A stretch of 64,000 bases of DNA from Sphingobacteriaceae bacterium (GCA_013824115.1 PNNG01000022.1:228119-292118), one strand, 5' to 3'; positions 53,562-63,364 are shown, numbered from the stretch's first letter. The notes: generated by a model not told the origin, from the letters alone. Numbers and translations: made by a program.

Positions 53562-54521
53562 ATGGGATTTTTTGATTTTTTCAGCAACCGCAAGAACAAG
53601 GATTCGCTTGTTAAAGGCCTAGAGCGCACCCGCGAAGGGGTGTTTTCCAAGATTGCCCGTTTGATCACGGGTAAAAGTCGCATCGACGACGATATGCTCG
53701 ATGAGCTGGAAGAAATCCTCATCAGTGCCGATGTAGGAGTTGAGACCACCATCAAAATCATTGGTCGCATCCAGCAGCGGGTTAGCCAGGAGAAAGGCTT
53801 GCAGGCCGACGATTTGAATCGCTTGCTTCGCGAAGAAATTGCGGCATTGCTGGCCAATCAGGGCAATACGCAGGGATTTGATCTTCCTTCGGATCAAAAA
53901 CCCTACGTCATTATGGTGGTAGGCGTAAATGGTGTGGGCAAAACCACCACCATTGGCAAGCTGGCGCATCAATTGAAGAGCCAAGGAAAACAAGTGGTAT
54001 TAGGTGCTGCCGATACCTTCCGTGCTGCTGCCATCGACCAGCTCAAAATTTGGGGCGAACGCGTGGGGGTAAGGGTGGTGCACCAGCAAATGGGCGCCGA
54101 CCCGGCATCGGTGGCATTCGATACCCTCAAATCGGCCCTGGCTACCCAAGCCGATGTGGTGATTATTGATACCGCTGGCCGTTTGCACAACAAAGTAGGC
54201 CTCATGAACGAGCTCAGTAAAATCAGAAATGTAATGCAAAAGGTGGTACCTGGTGCGCCGCATGAAGTGCTTTTAGTACTGGATGCATCTACCGGGCAAA
54301 ACGCCATTGAGCAAGCCCGTCAGTTCACTGCTGCTACTGAGGTAAATGCATTGGCCCTTACCAAACTCGATGGCACGGCCAAAGGCGGGGTGGTAATTGG
54401 CATCAGCGATCAGTTTAAAGTACCTGTGAAATATGTAGGTGTAGGAGAAAAGATGGAGCATTTGCAGCCATTTGATCGCATAGCCTTTGTAGAAGCACTT
54501 TTTAGTCAACCTGAAGCATGA
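53562..54521 (+). CDS. ftsY: Signal recognition particle receptor FtsY
   Basis: 319 residues. An N-domain helix bundle precedes the SRP-type GTPase G domain. G1 is at residues 121-128 ('GVNGVGKT'), with 'DTAGR' (G3) and 'TKLDGTAKGG' (G4/closing loop). The long acidic A domain of E. coli FtsY is absent; instead there is a short aromatic/basic N-terminus ('MGFFDFFSNRKNK') that could bind membrane. It docks ribosome-SRP complexes at the inner membrane. The rimO start overlaps its stop (ATGA). Confidence 0.97.
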   Translation: MGFFDFFSNRKNKDSLVKGLERTREGVFSKIARLITGKSRIDDDMLDELEEILISADVGVETTIKIIGRIQQRVSQEKGLQADDLNRLLREEIAALLANQGNTQGFDLPSDQKPYVIMVVGVNGVGKTTTIGKLAHQLKSQGKQVVLGAADTFRAAAIDQLKIWGERVGVRVVHQQMGADPASVAFDTLKSALATQADVVIIDTAGRLHNKVGLMNELSKIRNVMQKVVPGAPHEVLLVLDASTGQNAIEQARQFTAATEVNALALTKLDGTAKGGVVIGISDQFKVPVKYVGVGEKMEHLQPFDRIAFVEALFSQPEA

Positions 54522-55828
54522 AAACCAAAAATCTCCAACGCCCCAAAGTGAATGTAGTAACCTTGGGTTGTTCCAAAAACCTGGTTGACTCCGAAAATCT
54601 TATCACCCAACTCCGCGCCAATGAGTTTGACGTGGCCCATGAGTCGAACCGCAAGGTACAGGTAGTCATAGTAAATACCTGCGGCTTTATCGACAATGCC
54701 AAGCAAGAGTCGATTGATACCATTTTGAGCTATATCGACGCCAAGCAAGAGGGATTGGTAGACAAGCTGTATGTAACCGGTTGTTTGAGTCACCGTTACA
54801 AAGACGAGCTCGAAGCCGAAATGCCCGAGGTAGATGCCTTTTTTGGCACCATGGAGCTGCCAAGGATTCTCAAAACGTTGGGGGCCGACTACAAGCACGA
54901 ATTGCTGGGCGAGCGCATCATCACCACACCCACGCATACGGCTTTCATGAAAATTTCGGAAGGTTGTAATCGTCCCTGCTCGTTTTGCGCCATTCCGTTG
55001 ATGCGAGGCAAACACGTGTCGAAATCGATTGAAGACATTACCCGTGAAGCCAGCAATTTGGTCAAAGGCGGTGTAAAGGAACTGGTACTCATTGCGCAAG
55101 ATTTGACCTATTATGGCCTCGATTTATACGGCAAGCGTAACCTGGCCGAATTGCTGGAGCGATTGAGCGATGTGCCTGATTTGGCGTGGATTCGCTTGCA
55201 ATACGCGTATCCATCGCAATTTCCTGAGGACATTCTACCCATCATCCGCCAGCGCAGCAACATTTGTAACTACCTCGATATGCCGCTGCAGCACGCTTCC
55301 GATGCCATGCTCAAAAGCATGCGCCGTGGTATTACCGCATCGCGCACGCAGGATTTGATTGACCGCATTCGCAACGAAGTGCCGGGCATTCACCTCCGTA
55401 CTACGATGATTAGCGGTTATCCGGGTGAAACCGAAGCCGACCACCAAGCCATGCTCGATTTTGTGGCGCGCAATCGCTTCGAGCGTTTGGGCGTTTTTGC
55501 CTATTCGCATGAAGAAAATACGGCTGCTTACAACCTCACCGACGATGTGCCTGCCGAAGTAAAGGAAGAACGTGTGGAAGAAATCATGGCTTTACAGCAG
55601 GAGATTTCCTCGGAACTCAATGAGGCCAAAGTAGGTCAGGAGTTTCGGGTTTTGTTCGATCGCAAGGAAGGTAATTTCTTCGTGGGACGCACCGAATTTG
55701 ATTCTCCGGAAGTGGATAACGAAGTTTTGGTAGATGCCAGGGAACATTTCGTGCGGGTTGGTGATTTTGCCCAGGTACGGATCGACAGCGCTGCTGAATT
55801 CGATTTGTACGGAACGCCACTTTCATGA
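54518..55828 (+). CDS. rimO: Ribosomal protein S12 methylthiotransferase RimO
   Basis: 436 residues. An N-terminal MTTase domain has Cys in 'VVTLGCSKNLVDSE', 'VNTCGFID' and 'VTGCLSHRY'. The radical SAM cluster is C-x3-C-x2-C in 'GCNRPCSFCAIP', and a C-terminal TRAM domain follows. 'LMRGKHVSKSIEDI' is RimO-like rather than MiaB. It adds a methylthio group to an Asp of S12. Coupled to ftsY upstream and bshC downstream by ATGA overlaps. Confidence 0.96.
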   Translation: MKTKNLQRPKVNVVTLGCSKNLVDSENLITQLRANEFDVAHESNRKVQVVIVNTCGFIDNAKQESIDTILSYIDAKQEGLVDKLYVTGCLSHRYKDELEAEMPEVDAFFGTMELPRILKTLGADYKHELLGERIITTPTHTAFMKISEGCNRPCSFCAIPLMRGKHVSKSIEDITREASNLVKGGVKELVLIAQDLTYYGLDLYGKRNLAELLERLSDVPDLAWIRLQYAYPSQFPEDILPIIRQRSNICNYLDMPLQHASDAMLKSMRRGITASRTQDLIDRIRNEVPGIHLRTTMISGYPGETEADHQAMLDFVARNRFERLGVFAYSHEENTAAYNLTDDVPAEVKEERVEEIMALQQEISSELNEAKVGQEFRVLFDRKEGNFFVGRTEFDSPEVDNEVLVDAREHFVRVGDFAQVRIDSAAEFDLYGTPLS

Positions 55829-57411
55829 ACGTACAAGCCCTTTCTTTTCGCAGTACCCATGCCTTCAGTGCATTGGCCAATGATTTTTTAGACAAACCCG
55901 AAAAATTTTCCGCTTGGCTTCCTTTGCCTTTTTCGGAGGAAGGACTGAGGCAAGCGGTATTGCAACGTACTGCTTTTTCCGATGAACAAAGGGAAGAACT
56001 GGTAGCGGTGCTCCATAAGCAGTATGCGTCCTTGCCTCATCGCCAACTCAGCGATGCCCATTTGCAGAAACTCGCAGCCAATGGGGTGTATACCATCACC
56101 ACGGCCCACCAGCCCAACCTCTTTACTGGTCCGGCTTACCTGATTTACAAAATTGCCGGAACCATTGCCTTGGCCCGCGATTTGGAAGCCAAAGGCCTGG
56201 GTAAGTTCGTTCCTGTATACTGGATGGGGGCCGAAGACCACGATTTCGACGAGCTAAACCACATCTATGTATTTGGCAAAAAGGTGGAATGGCAAACCAA
56301 TCAAAGCGGTGCCGTGGGCCGCATGCTGTTGAACGATGTAGAGGAAGCCTTGCAGCAGCTGCTAGAGATGCTGGGAAACGAAGGTTACGCAGGCGAATTG
56401 GCTGCTTTGGTGCGGGCTTGTTACATACCGGGTATTACTGTTGCTGCTGCTACCCGGAGCTTTGTAGATCAACTTTTTGGTGTTTACGGACTGGTGGTGG
56501 TAGATGGCGACGATGCCACGCTCAAGCGCCGTTTTACCGCCCAAATGCAGCTAGAACTGACCGAAAAAGTAAGCGAAGGCATGGTGCTGGCGGCAGCCTC
56601 TGAACTTGAGAAAGCAGGTTACAAAGCCCAGATTTATCCCCGCGAAATCAATCTGTTTTGGTTAGATGCGGGACAACGAGAGCGCATAGTAACCACCGAA
56701 GGCGGATATGCTTTGGCCAATGGAAGTAAAAAATGGACGACAGCAGAAATGCTTCAACTGCTTGAAAGCAAGCCTGAGTGTTTTAGTCCGAACGTGGTTT
56801 TGCGCCCCCTGTACCAAGAGCATGTTTTGCCGAATGTTGCTTTTATTGGTGGAGGCGCAGAAGTGGCTTACTGGAATTTATTGCCAAAAGTATTTGAAAA
56901 ATACCAAGTTCCTTTTCCGGTGGTTATGTTGCGTACATCGGCCATGGTGGTCGACAAAGGTTCAGCAAACCGGCAGCAAAAAATGGGACTCGATACCTTG
57001 CAATTGTTCGAAGAAACCGAGCAGCTAATACGCGACTTCATTGCTGCGCATGAGTCGGGTTTATTCACACTACAAGCCGAAAGCACCGACATTCAAGCCA
57101 TCTTTGAGGCTTTGGCGAGCAGGGTAGAGCAAGTAGATCCTACCTTAAAAGCGGCGGTTTTGGCTGAAGCCAAAAAGCTGCACGGGAGTCTCGAAGGTTT
57201 GCAGGCCCGCGTGATCAAAGCACAAAAACAAAAGCACGAAACCGAAGTAAATCAGATTCGTGCTTTGAAAGCGAAACTCTTTCCCGAAAACCACCTGCAG
57301 GAGCGCCACGACAGCTTCATGAACTTTTACGCCTGGGCTGGCCGCGATTTTATCGATACCTGTGTGCTTGAGATGAACCCCCTGCGCAAGGAGTTTTTGG
57401 TACTGAGTTAA
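55825..57411 (+). CDS. bshC: Bacillithiol synthase BshC (cysteine-adding enzyme)
   Basis: 528 residues. 'TTAHQPNLFTGPAYLIYKIAGTIALA' lies within the N-terminal Rossmann-like domain, and 'YWMGAEDHDFDELNH' is the hallmark HxD-type site of BshC. A long coiled-coil region lies near 430-500. It joins cysteine to GlcN-malate to form bacillithiol, a glutathione substitute, so the organism probably makes this thiol. bshA and bshB are not in this window. It overlaps rimO by 4 bases and converges on yceI with a 3-base gap. Confidence 0.94.
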   Translation: MNVQALSFRSTHAFSALANDFLDKPEKFSAWLPLPFSEEGLRQAVLQRTAFSDEQREELVAVLHKQYASLPHRQLSDAHLQKLAANGVYTITTAHQPNLFTGPAYLIYKIAGTIALARDLEAKGLGKFVPVYWMGAEDHDFDELNHIYVFGKKVEWQTNQSGAVGRMLLNDVEEALQQLLEMLGNEGYAGELAALVRACYIPGITVAAATRSFVDQLFGVYGLVVVDGDDATLKRRFTAQMQLELTEKVSEGMVLAAASELEKAGYKAQIYPREINLFWLDAGQRERIVTTEGGYALANGSKKWTTAEMLQLLESKPECFSPNVVLRPLYQEHVLPNVAFIGGGAEVAYWNLLPKVFEKYQVPFPVVMLRTSAMVVDKGSANRQQKMGLDTLQLFEETEQLIRDFIAAHESGLFTLQAESTDIQAIFEALASRVEQVDPTLKAAVLAEAKKLHGSLEGLQARVIKAQKQKHETEVNQIRALKAKLFPENHLQERHDSFMNFYAWAGRDFIDTCVLEMNPLRKEFLVLS

Positions 57412-57414
57412 GAC

Positions 57415-57975
57415 CTATTTCGCAGCCGTAGCGGCCAATTCCATGTGCAGGCTAACATCGGCTTCTTTGGCAATCTTGTCTTCCACAATCTTGGGAATGG
57501 CAATGCTGTAATCGGCCAGGGCTACTTTAAAGTCGGAGTGAAGAATCACTTTGCCCCCTTTTACCTCGAGCATGCCCTTTTCGCGCACCTGCTTTTTCAC
57601 ACCGTGCATTTCCATTTCGCCAGCAATTTCTACATTGTATTTGCCGTCTTTGGTCAGGTCGATTTTAGCGAAATCCATCACTTTGCCCTTCAAAACAGCC
57701 TTGGGGAATTTGTGCGATTCCATGTAGTTTTCGTTGAAATGCTCCTGCATGAGGGCCTTCTTGAATACGAACGACTTGATGGCAATTTGAAACATCACCT
57801 CGCCCGTAGCTCCATCGAGCACACAGGCAGCCTGGTTGTTGGTAGCTTTAACATCGTCTTTAACGGGACCTTCGGCTACAAAATTCACCGTGCCGGTACG
57901 GGTCATAAATTTGGTTTGGGCGCTTACCGACAAACTACCGGCTAGCAAAAGCGCGAGCAAAAAGAAATTTTTCAT
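57415..57975 (-). CDS. YceI-family exported protein (first copy)
   Basis: 186 residues. The signal peptide is 'MKNFFLLALLLAGSLSVSAQ'. A single lipocalin-like YceI domain follows, with 'SFVFKKALMQEHFNENYMESHKFPKAVLKG' as the family-typical region and 'GEMEMHGVKKQV'. YceI barrels bind polyisoprenoids or amphiphilic lipids in the periplasm; the ligand here is unknown. It is the last gene of a minus-strand trio after the cytochrome and OB-fold genes. A second YceI gene lies at 62780. Confidence 0.92.
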   Translation of the reverse strand: MKNFFLLALLLAGSLSVSAQTKFMTRTGTVNFVAEGPVKDDVKATNNQAACVLDGATGEVMFQIAIKSFVFKKALMQEHFNENYMESHKFPKAVLKGKVMDFAKIDLTKDGKYNVEIAGEMEMHGVKKQVREKGMLEVKGGKVILHSDFKVALADYSIAIPKIVEDKIAKEADVSLHMELAATAAK

Positions 57976-57984
57976 GAGCTATAA

Positions 57985-58407
57985 TTAATTGATAAATAAA
58001 CAACGGTTGAGTACCACATCGAGCAATTTGCCATTGCAAAGGCCTTTGATGGTGATGAGCGCACCCACTTGCACATCGCGTGGCAAAGGGTTTTTAGATT
58101 CAAATTCACAAATAACCCCAAACATCATATCGTCGGTTTCGAGCACCACCACCGGAAAGCCAGCTTCATTGGTTTTCACTTCGCGTACCAGTCCGGTTAC
58201 TTCCACTACTTTATTGAGATACTTTTCATTGGCCGCATTTTCGTCGGCTTCATAAGCCAAAAAGAGGTCGTTGGCAGGTACGGTGAGTTGCGTTTCCAGG
58301 CTTTCGATGCCGGGCACTGGCTTAAACCAGAGATACAAACCGATACTTCCGCCTACCAATCCCCCAATGACAATAAATAGGAGGAGGATTTTCGTGTTTT
58401 TTTTCAT
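57985..58407 (-). CDS. Membrane-anchored OB-fold protein (tRNA_anti-like)
   Basis: 140 residues. An N-terminal membrane anchor ('ILLLFIVIGGLVGGSIGLYL') is followed by a small beta-barrel with 'YLNKVVEVTGLVREVKTNE', the pattern of tRNA_anti-like/OB-fold putative lipoproteins (PF12869 type). It has no lipobox. The role is unknown; such domains may bind oligosaccharides or peptides. It is encoded between the cytochrome and yceI with gaps of about 10 bases on either side, so they are likely one operon. Confidence 0.8.
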   Translation of the reverse strand: MKKNTKILLLFIVIGGLVGGSIGLYLWFKPVPGIESLETQLTVPANDLFLAYEADENAANEKYLNKVVEVTGLVREVKTNEAGFPVVVLETDDMMFGVICEFESKNPLPRDVQVGALITIKGLCNGKLLDVVLNRCLFIN

Positions 58408-58417
58408 TTTTATGGCT

Positions 58418-59116
58418 TTAGGGTTGCATGCCTTGGTTGATCCAAGCTTTTATTTGGTTGATATGGCAGCTACTGAGTCCGTTGCCGGCAGGCGGCATAG
58501 GAACAAAACCAGCCAGTTTGCTTACGGCCCCTACCAAACGTCCATTTGTAGCCACAGTTCTAACGCCTGAGAGGGTAGTAAGGTTGATGCCAGCAGCAGG
58601 ATTGTTGGCGCCGTGGCAACCCACGCAATGGGCTTGCATGATGGACTGTATGTTGGAAGCGAAACCCCTGTTGAGGGTATCGCAAGCGGAGGTATCGTTA
58701 CAAGCGTTGTTTTTGGCGCCTTGCTCAATCCATTTGCGTACGAGGGCAATTTTATCGGCGGGCAAAGCCGGATAGGGCGGTGGTGGCATGCGCTTATCGA
58801 GGCGGTCTTCCACCAGTTTTTCGTATAAATCGCTTTCATTGGGTTTCCCGGGCTTGACCTCGCCGCCCGAAATCACACCTGCATAGGTGGTGAGGTTGAT
58901 GCCATCGGCCCGGGTTTGGGCATCGTGACAGCCGCTCATGGCGCAGTTACTGATGAGCAAGGGCAGGATGGTATTTTCGAAATACACCGTATCGGGGTGA
59001 CAGCCTTGGCTGGTAACTACCGGCGCATTGGGGTTGGGTGTGCCTCCGCCCGGTATCAGGGGATCGTGCCTACAAGCGGCTAATCCAATGGAGATACAAA
59101 GCAATAACTTTTTCAT
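58418..59116 (-). CDS. Di-domain c-type cytochrome lipoprotein with a CX4CH site
   Basis: 232 residues. Lipoprotein signal ends 'GLAAC' (C15). Two cytochrome c domains follow. The first haem site is C58-AMSG-C63-H64, a CX4CH spacing; the second is an ordinary C164-VG-C167-H168. Candidate axial Met ligands are M110 ('KRMPPPP') and M208 ('VPMPPAG'). Such CX4CH domains occur in Bacteroidota and Planctomycetota cytochromes, where attachment is assumed to work despite the spacing. It is probably an electron carrier at the outer or inner membrane. It is the first gene of the trio with the OB-fold and YceI proteins. Confidence 0.86.
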   Translation of the reverse strand: MKKLLLCISIGLAACRHDPLIPGGGTPNPNAPVVTSQGCHPDTVYFENTILPLLISNCAMSGCHDAQTRADGINLTTYAGVISGGEVKPGKPNESDLYEKLVEDRLDKRMPPPPYPALPADKIALVRKWIEQGAKNNACNDTSACDTLNRGFASNIQSIMQAHCVGCHGANNPAAGINLTTLSGVRTVATNGRLVGAVSKLAGFVPMPPAGNGLSSCHINQIKAWINQGMQP

Positions 59117-59223
59117 GGGTAAAAACTTGAACCGAAGTAAGTCTTAATAATCAGCTTGCACAAGCCCAAAGTGTTGAAGCGGTGCACATTCCCTCCGAAA
59201 ACGTATTACAAGGGTTTGAATAC

Positions 59224-59973
59224 TTAACCTTCGAGCCATTTTTTAAAGGCTGCTGCGCGTTCGGTGCTCACAATGAGGTCGGTATGTACATCGGGCTCCA
59301 ATTGAAGCATTACGCGGCTTCGGCTGTAGGTTTGCATGTTTTTAATGGCTCGGATGTTCACCAGCACCTTGCGGTTGATGCGGAAGAATTTCGAGGGATC
59401 GACCATTTTTTCTAGTTGTTCGAGGTTTTGGTCGGCAGCCAGGTTCCTTTTGTCGAGCGTGGCCACCATTACCACACGCTCTTCTACGTAAAAACAGGCG
59501 ATGTCGTCGAAGGGCACCGCTTTGAGGTTGCTGCCATACCTGATGAGCAGGCGCTGTTGGTAGCCGCCGCCATGGTCGACACGCACCAGCGCTAACAACT
59601 GCTTTAAATCGAGGGGTTGACCGAAACTCTTGGCTTTTTGCAAGGCCTGCGCCAAAGCTTCTGCCTGAATGGGCTTGAGCAAATAGGCTACACTCAAGTG
59701 CTCGAAAGCCGACAAAGCATAATGATCGAAAGCCGTGACAAAAATCACCGGCTTGCTTACCTGGGCGGCTTTCAAAAGATCGAGGCTCAAGCCATCGGCC
59801 AATTGAATATCGGCAATCACCAAATCGTAAGCGGGATTTTTCTCAAACCAAGGCAGCCCAGTTTCTAAACTATCGATGCGGGCTACAATTTCGGCTTGGG
59901 GCTCTATGTCGAGCAAGAGCTTTTCGAGTCGCTGCTGTGCCAGGGGCTCATCTTCAATGATTACGATTTTCAT
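59224..59973 (-). CDS. LytTR-family response regulator
   Basis: 249 residues. A receiver domain has acidic E7-D8, phospho-acceptor D55 ('LVIADIQLADG') and K100 ('YLLKPIQ'). A LytTR DNA-binding domain covers about 145-245 ('FYVEERVVMVATLDKRNLAA', 'FFRINRKVLVNIRAI'). It is the partner of the kinase gene overlapping its start (ATGA). LytTR regulators bind paired short repeats upstream of target genes; no such pair was identified near this operon. Confidence 0.94.
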   Translation of the reverse strand: MKIVIIEDEPLAQQRLEKLLLDIEPQAEIVARIDSLETGLPWFEKNPAYDLVIADIQLADGLSLDLLKAAQVSKPVIFVTAFDHYALSAFEHLSVAYLLKPIQAEALAQALQKAKSFGQPLDLKQLLALVRVDHGGGYQQRLLIRYGSNLKAVPFDDIACFYVEERVVMVATLDKRNLAADQNLEQLEKMVDPSKFFRINRKVLVNIRAIKNMQTYSRSRVMLQLEPDVHTDLIVSTERAAAFKKWLEG

Positions 59974-62783
59974 AAGCGGGTTTCTATGAGTGGAAGTGAT
60001 ACCATAAAATGCTCGTTGGTTTGCTCTATGCCTATTTGGCTGCCAAATAGTTGCTGGTAGCGGCTGCTCAGGCTCGAAAGGCCAAAGCCCGACGAAGGTT
60101 CGGGACTCGCCTTGGGCTGCAACTTATTGCTCACTACCACATGTTGGTGCACAGTGTAAATGCGAATATACAAGGGCTTCGTTTGGCTGATGACATTGTG
60201 CTTCACTGCATTTTCAACCAACAGTTGTATCGACATCGGAATGACCCATTGCTGCAAGGCGGTGTCGTCGAGTTCGATGGAAACGTGCAAGCGATTTTCG
60301 AAGCGCTGTTGTTGCAAAAATACATAGGCCCGCACCAATTCCATCTCCTCGGCCAAGCGTATGGTATCGTGGTTTTGGTAATGCAAGATTTTGCGAAACA
60401 ATACCGCCAACTGCTCTACATAGGCCCCGGCTTTTTGGGTATCGAGGTCGATGAGGGCCGAAAGGGTATTGAAAGCATTGAACAAGAAGTGCGGCGAAAT
60501 CTGATTTTTGAGCAGTTCGTACTGTGCCAAAATGCTTTGCTTTTCGGCTTCTTGGCGCAAACGGCGTTTTTCTTCCCGGCTCTGCACCACCCAAGCGGCA
60601 CCCAACAAGAGCAAAATGGCCAACAGCAGCACAAACCACCACTGACTGTAAAATGGTTTTTGGATGCGGAAACTGCGCTTTACACTTTGGTATTGCTTAA
60701 AAGCGGGGTCGAATGAAACCTGAATTTCGAGTTCATAAGTCCCCGCATTCAGGCCCTGTAGCATGATTTCACGTTTGTCGGTTTCTACCCAGCGCTCGTG
60801 TAGGCCGTGCAATTTGTAGCGCACATACAACAAATCGGTATCGAAAAACCAGGGGATACTGAAATCGAATCGCAAATTATTGTCGAAAGCAGCGAATACC
60901 GCCCCTGGGGTTTCACTGTTTTGTTTGATAGAAAATGCCTCACTCAGCAGTATCCGCGGCAAGGCAATGTGCTGTAGCCAATGGCTGTTTAGGTGCAATA
61001 AACGGCCCCGCATGCCTATCCAAATGCCCTTTTCATCGGCCAAATAGGCATTGGTGCTTATTTGGGTGAGGGGCAAGGCCAACAAGCGCTCGAGTGGAAG
61101 GGCCGTGTTTTGCGTGCTGTTGTACAACAAAAGGCCTTGTTGCAAACCCAGCAGCAATTGGTGCCGGTTGAGGCTGTGCACAAAACTGATGGGCTCGCTC
61201 AGCGCCAAAGGAACCAAACGCATCTGCTGGTTTTCTACCACAAAAAGCCCCTGTTCGGGCGAGCTGCCCCACAAACGATTGCTGCTGTCGGCACTGAGCG
61301 ACGAGGCCACGCGCAATGGCCCCTGCGCCAGTTGGTTGAATTGCCTGAATTGCCCATCGGCAAAACGAAAAACCCCTTTGCCATCGGTGGCCATCCACAA
61401 ATGGCCTTGCCGGTCGTGCGTGAGTTGGAAAATGTAGTATTGGCCGGGACCATGCTGCTGGTGAAAGGGTTCCACCACATCTGCACCCGACTTCCGACGG
61501 TATTCGTACAGCCCTCCCAGCGTTCCCAGGTACCAGCCAGCACCATGGGGCTGGGGTTCAATGCTGAAGATGTTGGGATTGAAACGGTGTTCGTTGGGAC
61601 CAATCCGCTGCGGCACACGTCCCCACTGGAGCCGGTAAAGGCCCTGTCCGAAAGTGCCCGCCAACCAGCTGTTGTCGCTTTCCGCCGCCAAGCTCAATAC
61701 ATGTAGTTGCTGGGTTTGGGGCAGCAGTTGCCAGTTGTTTCCGTCGGCAGATTTTACATAACATCCTGCATTGGTGCCCGCTAGCAATTGCTGGTTGGGT
61801 AAAATGCGGATGGCCTGCACATCGTGCGGATGGGGAAGTAGGTGGGTACTTACACCTGGAAAGGCCTGCAATAAGCCATGCTGCGTGCTGATCCACACCA
61901 AACCTTCGCGGCTCTGCCACATATCGTACACCCGAATGGCTTTGCCGTTGTGGGTAAATGGCAAGGCACTGTATTGTTTTGTCTTTTTGTGGAAACGCCA
62001 TAAATGTCCGGCCCGGTCGCTAAACCAAACCTCTTCTTCCAATACCAACAGGCGCATCACCGCATCTTCATCGGCATGGGCAAACCTGCTGAGCTGGCCA
62101 TTTTGGAAAAGCGCCAGGCCTCCCGATTGTAGTCCGAGCCACAAGGCATTACCATCGCTTTTTACAGCCGATAGCAAGGGCTCGTTGCTGAGCAAGCGTA
62201 CACTTTTTTGGTTTTTTGCATTTATAGCAAGGCGAACCAAGCCCAAATCGGTACCTGCCAAGATGCCGTTTTTATCCACTTCGAGACTGCTCACTACCAA
62301 ATCGGGCAGGCCGTCTTCCAAATCGAATAAAAACAAACGTTTGCCATTAAAGGCATACACCCCTTCGCCAGCGGTAGCCATCCACAACCAGCCCCGGTAT
62401 ACTGCCAAGGCCGTAATGCTTTTGCGCGGCCAACCTTCTTCGGGTTCAAAGGGAAGCAAACTATCGCCCTTGCTTTGCAGTAGCTGTCCGGTTTTGGTAC
62501 CCGCCCACACCTGGCCTTGGTAGGAGGTGAGGGCAGTGAACTCAAAGGTATCGGCAGGCAGCTGGTAGGTTTTCCATACGGCGCCGTCGAAACGTTGGAG
62601 CTGTTTGTTGTTGAGCAAATACAACCACGAAGACGCATCTTGGTGTAACAATCCTGCTTTTTCGCGCATGCCGGGTAAATTCAGCTCGCGGTAATGGGGC
62701 AGGGGCGTGTCGGGCGGCGATTGTGCTAAAGCCGTTAAGCTGCTGAAAAACAGCCATACAATGACCCCAAGAACCTTTTTCAT
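59970..62783 (-). CDS. Sensor histidine kinase, propeller plus LytS-type kinase
   Basis: 937 residues. A signal peptide ('VLGVIVWLFFSSLTALAQ') leads into a periplasmic two-component-regulator propeller of Trp-rich blades (about 30-610). A Y_Y_Y Ig-like domain follows (about 615-705, 'LYVRYKLHGLHERWVETDKR'), then one membrane helix at about 712-733. The His_kinase (LytS) domain has 'SPHFLFN' near 761 and 'LLVENAVKHN' near 856, and the ATPase end has 'GFGLSSL' near 899. It resembles the sensory half of hybrid two-component systems but lacks receiver and AraC parts. The ligand is probably a periplasmic molecule. Coupled to YceI upstream and the regulator downstream by 4-base overlaps. Confidence 0.93.
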   Translation of the reverse strand: MKKVLGVIVWLFFSSLTALAQSPPDTPLPHYRELNLPGMREKAGLLHQDASSWLYLLNNKQLQRFDGAVWKTYQLPADTFEFTALTSYQGQVWAGTKTGQLLQSKGDSLLPFEPEEGWPRKSITALAVYRGWLWMATAGEGVYAFNGKRLFLFDLEDGLPDLVVSSLEVDKNGILAGTDLGLVRLAINAKNQKSVRLLSNEPLLSAVKSDGNALWLGLQSGGLALFQNGQLSRFAHADEDAVMRLLVLEEEVWFSDRAGHLWRFHKKTKQYSALPFTHNGKAIRVYDMWQSREGLVWISTQHGLLQAFPGVSTHLLPHPHDVQAIRILPNQQLLAGTNAGCYVKSADGNNWQLLPQTQQLHVLSLAAESDNSWLAGTFGQGLYRLQWGRVPQRIGPNEHRFNPNIFSIEPQPHGAGWYLGTLGGLYEYRRKSGADVVEPFHQQHGPGQYYIFQLTHDRQGHLWMATDGKGVFRFADGQFRQFNQLAQGPLRVASSLSADSSNRLWGSSPEQGLFVVENQQMRLVPLALSEPISFVHSLNRHQLLLGLQQGLLLYNSTQNTALPLERLLALPLTQISTNAYLADEKGIWIGMRGRLLHLNSHWLQHIALPRILLSEAFSIKQNSETPGAVFAAFDNNLRFDFSIPWFFDTDLLYVRYKLHGLHERWVETDKREIMLQGLNAGTYELEIQVSFDPAFKQYQSVKRSFRIQKPFYSQWWFVLLLAILLLLGAAWVVQSREEKRRLRQEAEKQSILAQYELLKNQISPHFLFNAFNTLSALIDLDTQKAGAYVEQLAVLFRKILHYQNHDTIRLAEEMELVRAYVFLQQQRFENRLHVSIELDDTALQQWVIPMSIQLLVENAVKHNVISQTKPLYIRIYTVHQHVVVSNKLQPKASPEPSSGFGLSSLSSRYQQLFGSQIGIEQTNEHFMVSLPLIETRL

Positions 62784-63364
62784 CGGCTGCGGGCTTGAAG
62801 GCTGCCCGAAACCGATACTTTGATTTCTTCGGCAATTTTCTGGTAAACGATGCGCGGAATGCTGATTTGATGGTCGGCCAAAAGCACCACAAAGGCCGAT
62901 TTGAATTGGATTTGCTGTTTGTTTACCTGCAGTGTGATTTTGATAATGCGTTCTTGACTCACGCCATGAATATCGAGCCAGCCCTTGGCGCGGATTTCAT
63001 ATGTGCCCGGCACCGAAGGATCGACGGGGTCGATCAGTTTGCCTTTGAAGCTGCTCTTGGGGAATCTGTGCGCTTCGAGGTAGTTTTCGAAGAAGTGTTC
63101 TTGTTGGAGCGGACTGTTGAAGCCCTGAAAGCCCTTGTTTTTTACTTGTACAACAAAGGTTTTTTCCTTGAAGTCAATCAGTCCGCTCACCTCTGCATTT
63201 TCGGCCTTGATGATTTCGAGCGGTGCATCGGATACAAAAATGGCTTTGGCCGATTGTATTTCGTAAAGTTCTTTGCCACTGGGTGCTTTGAAGGCCAAAA
63301 CAGCCCAAAACAACCCGCTTATTAATAAAACTCTACGCCTCTGATATGACTTAAGGGAATCCAA
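62780..63364 (-). CDS. YceI-family exported protein (second copy), probable TTG start
   Basis: About 194 residues. A basic and hydrophobic N-terminus ('RRRVLLISGLFWAVLAFK') precedes a YceI domain with 'SPLQQEHFFENYLEAHRFPKSSFKG' and 'GWLDIHGVSQERI', close to the family core. It has no ATG near the N-terminus. The best start is TTG at 63364, three bases after an AGGAGG inside the preceding gene, though that spacing is short. TTG at 63406 would give a long non-signal extension. The kinase start overlaps its stop, so it belongs to the kinase operon; it may bind the lipid or thiol sensed by the kinase, but that is speculation. Confidence 0.72.
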   Translation of the reverse strand: MDSLKSYQRRRVLLISGLFWAVLAFKAPSGKELYEIQSAKAIFVSDAPLEIIKAENAEVSGLIDFKEKTFVVQVKNKGFQGFNSPLQQEHFFENYLEAHRFPKSSFKGKLIDPVDPSVPGTYEIRAKGWLDIHGVSQERIIKITLQVNKQQIQFKSAFVVLLADHQISIPRIVYQKIAEEIKVSVSGSLQARSR

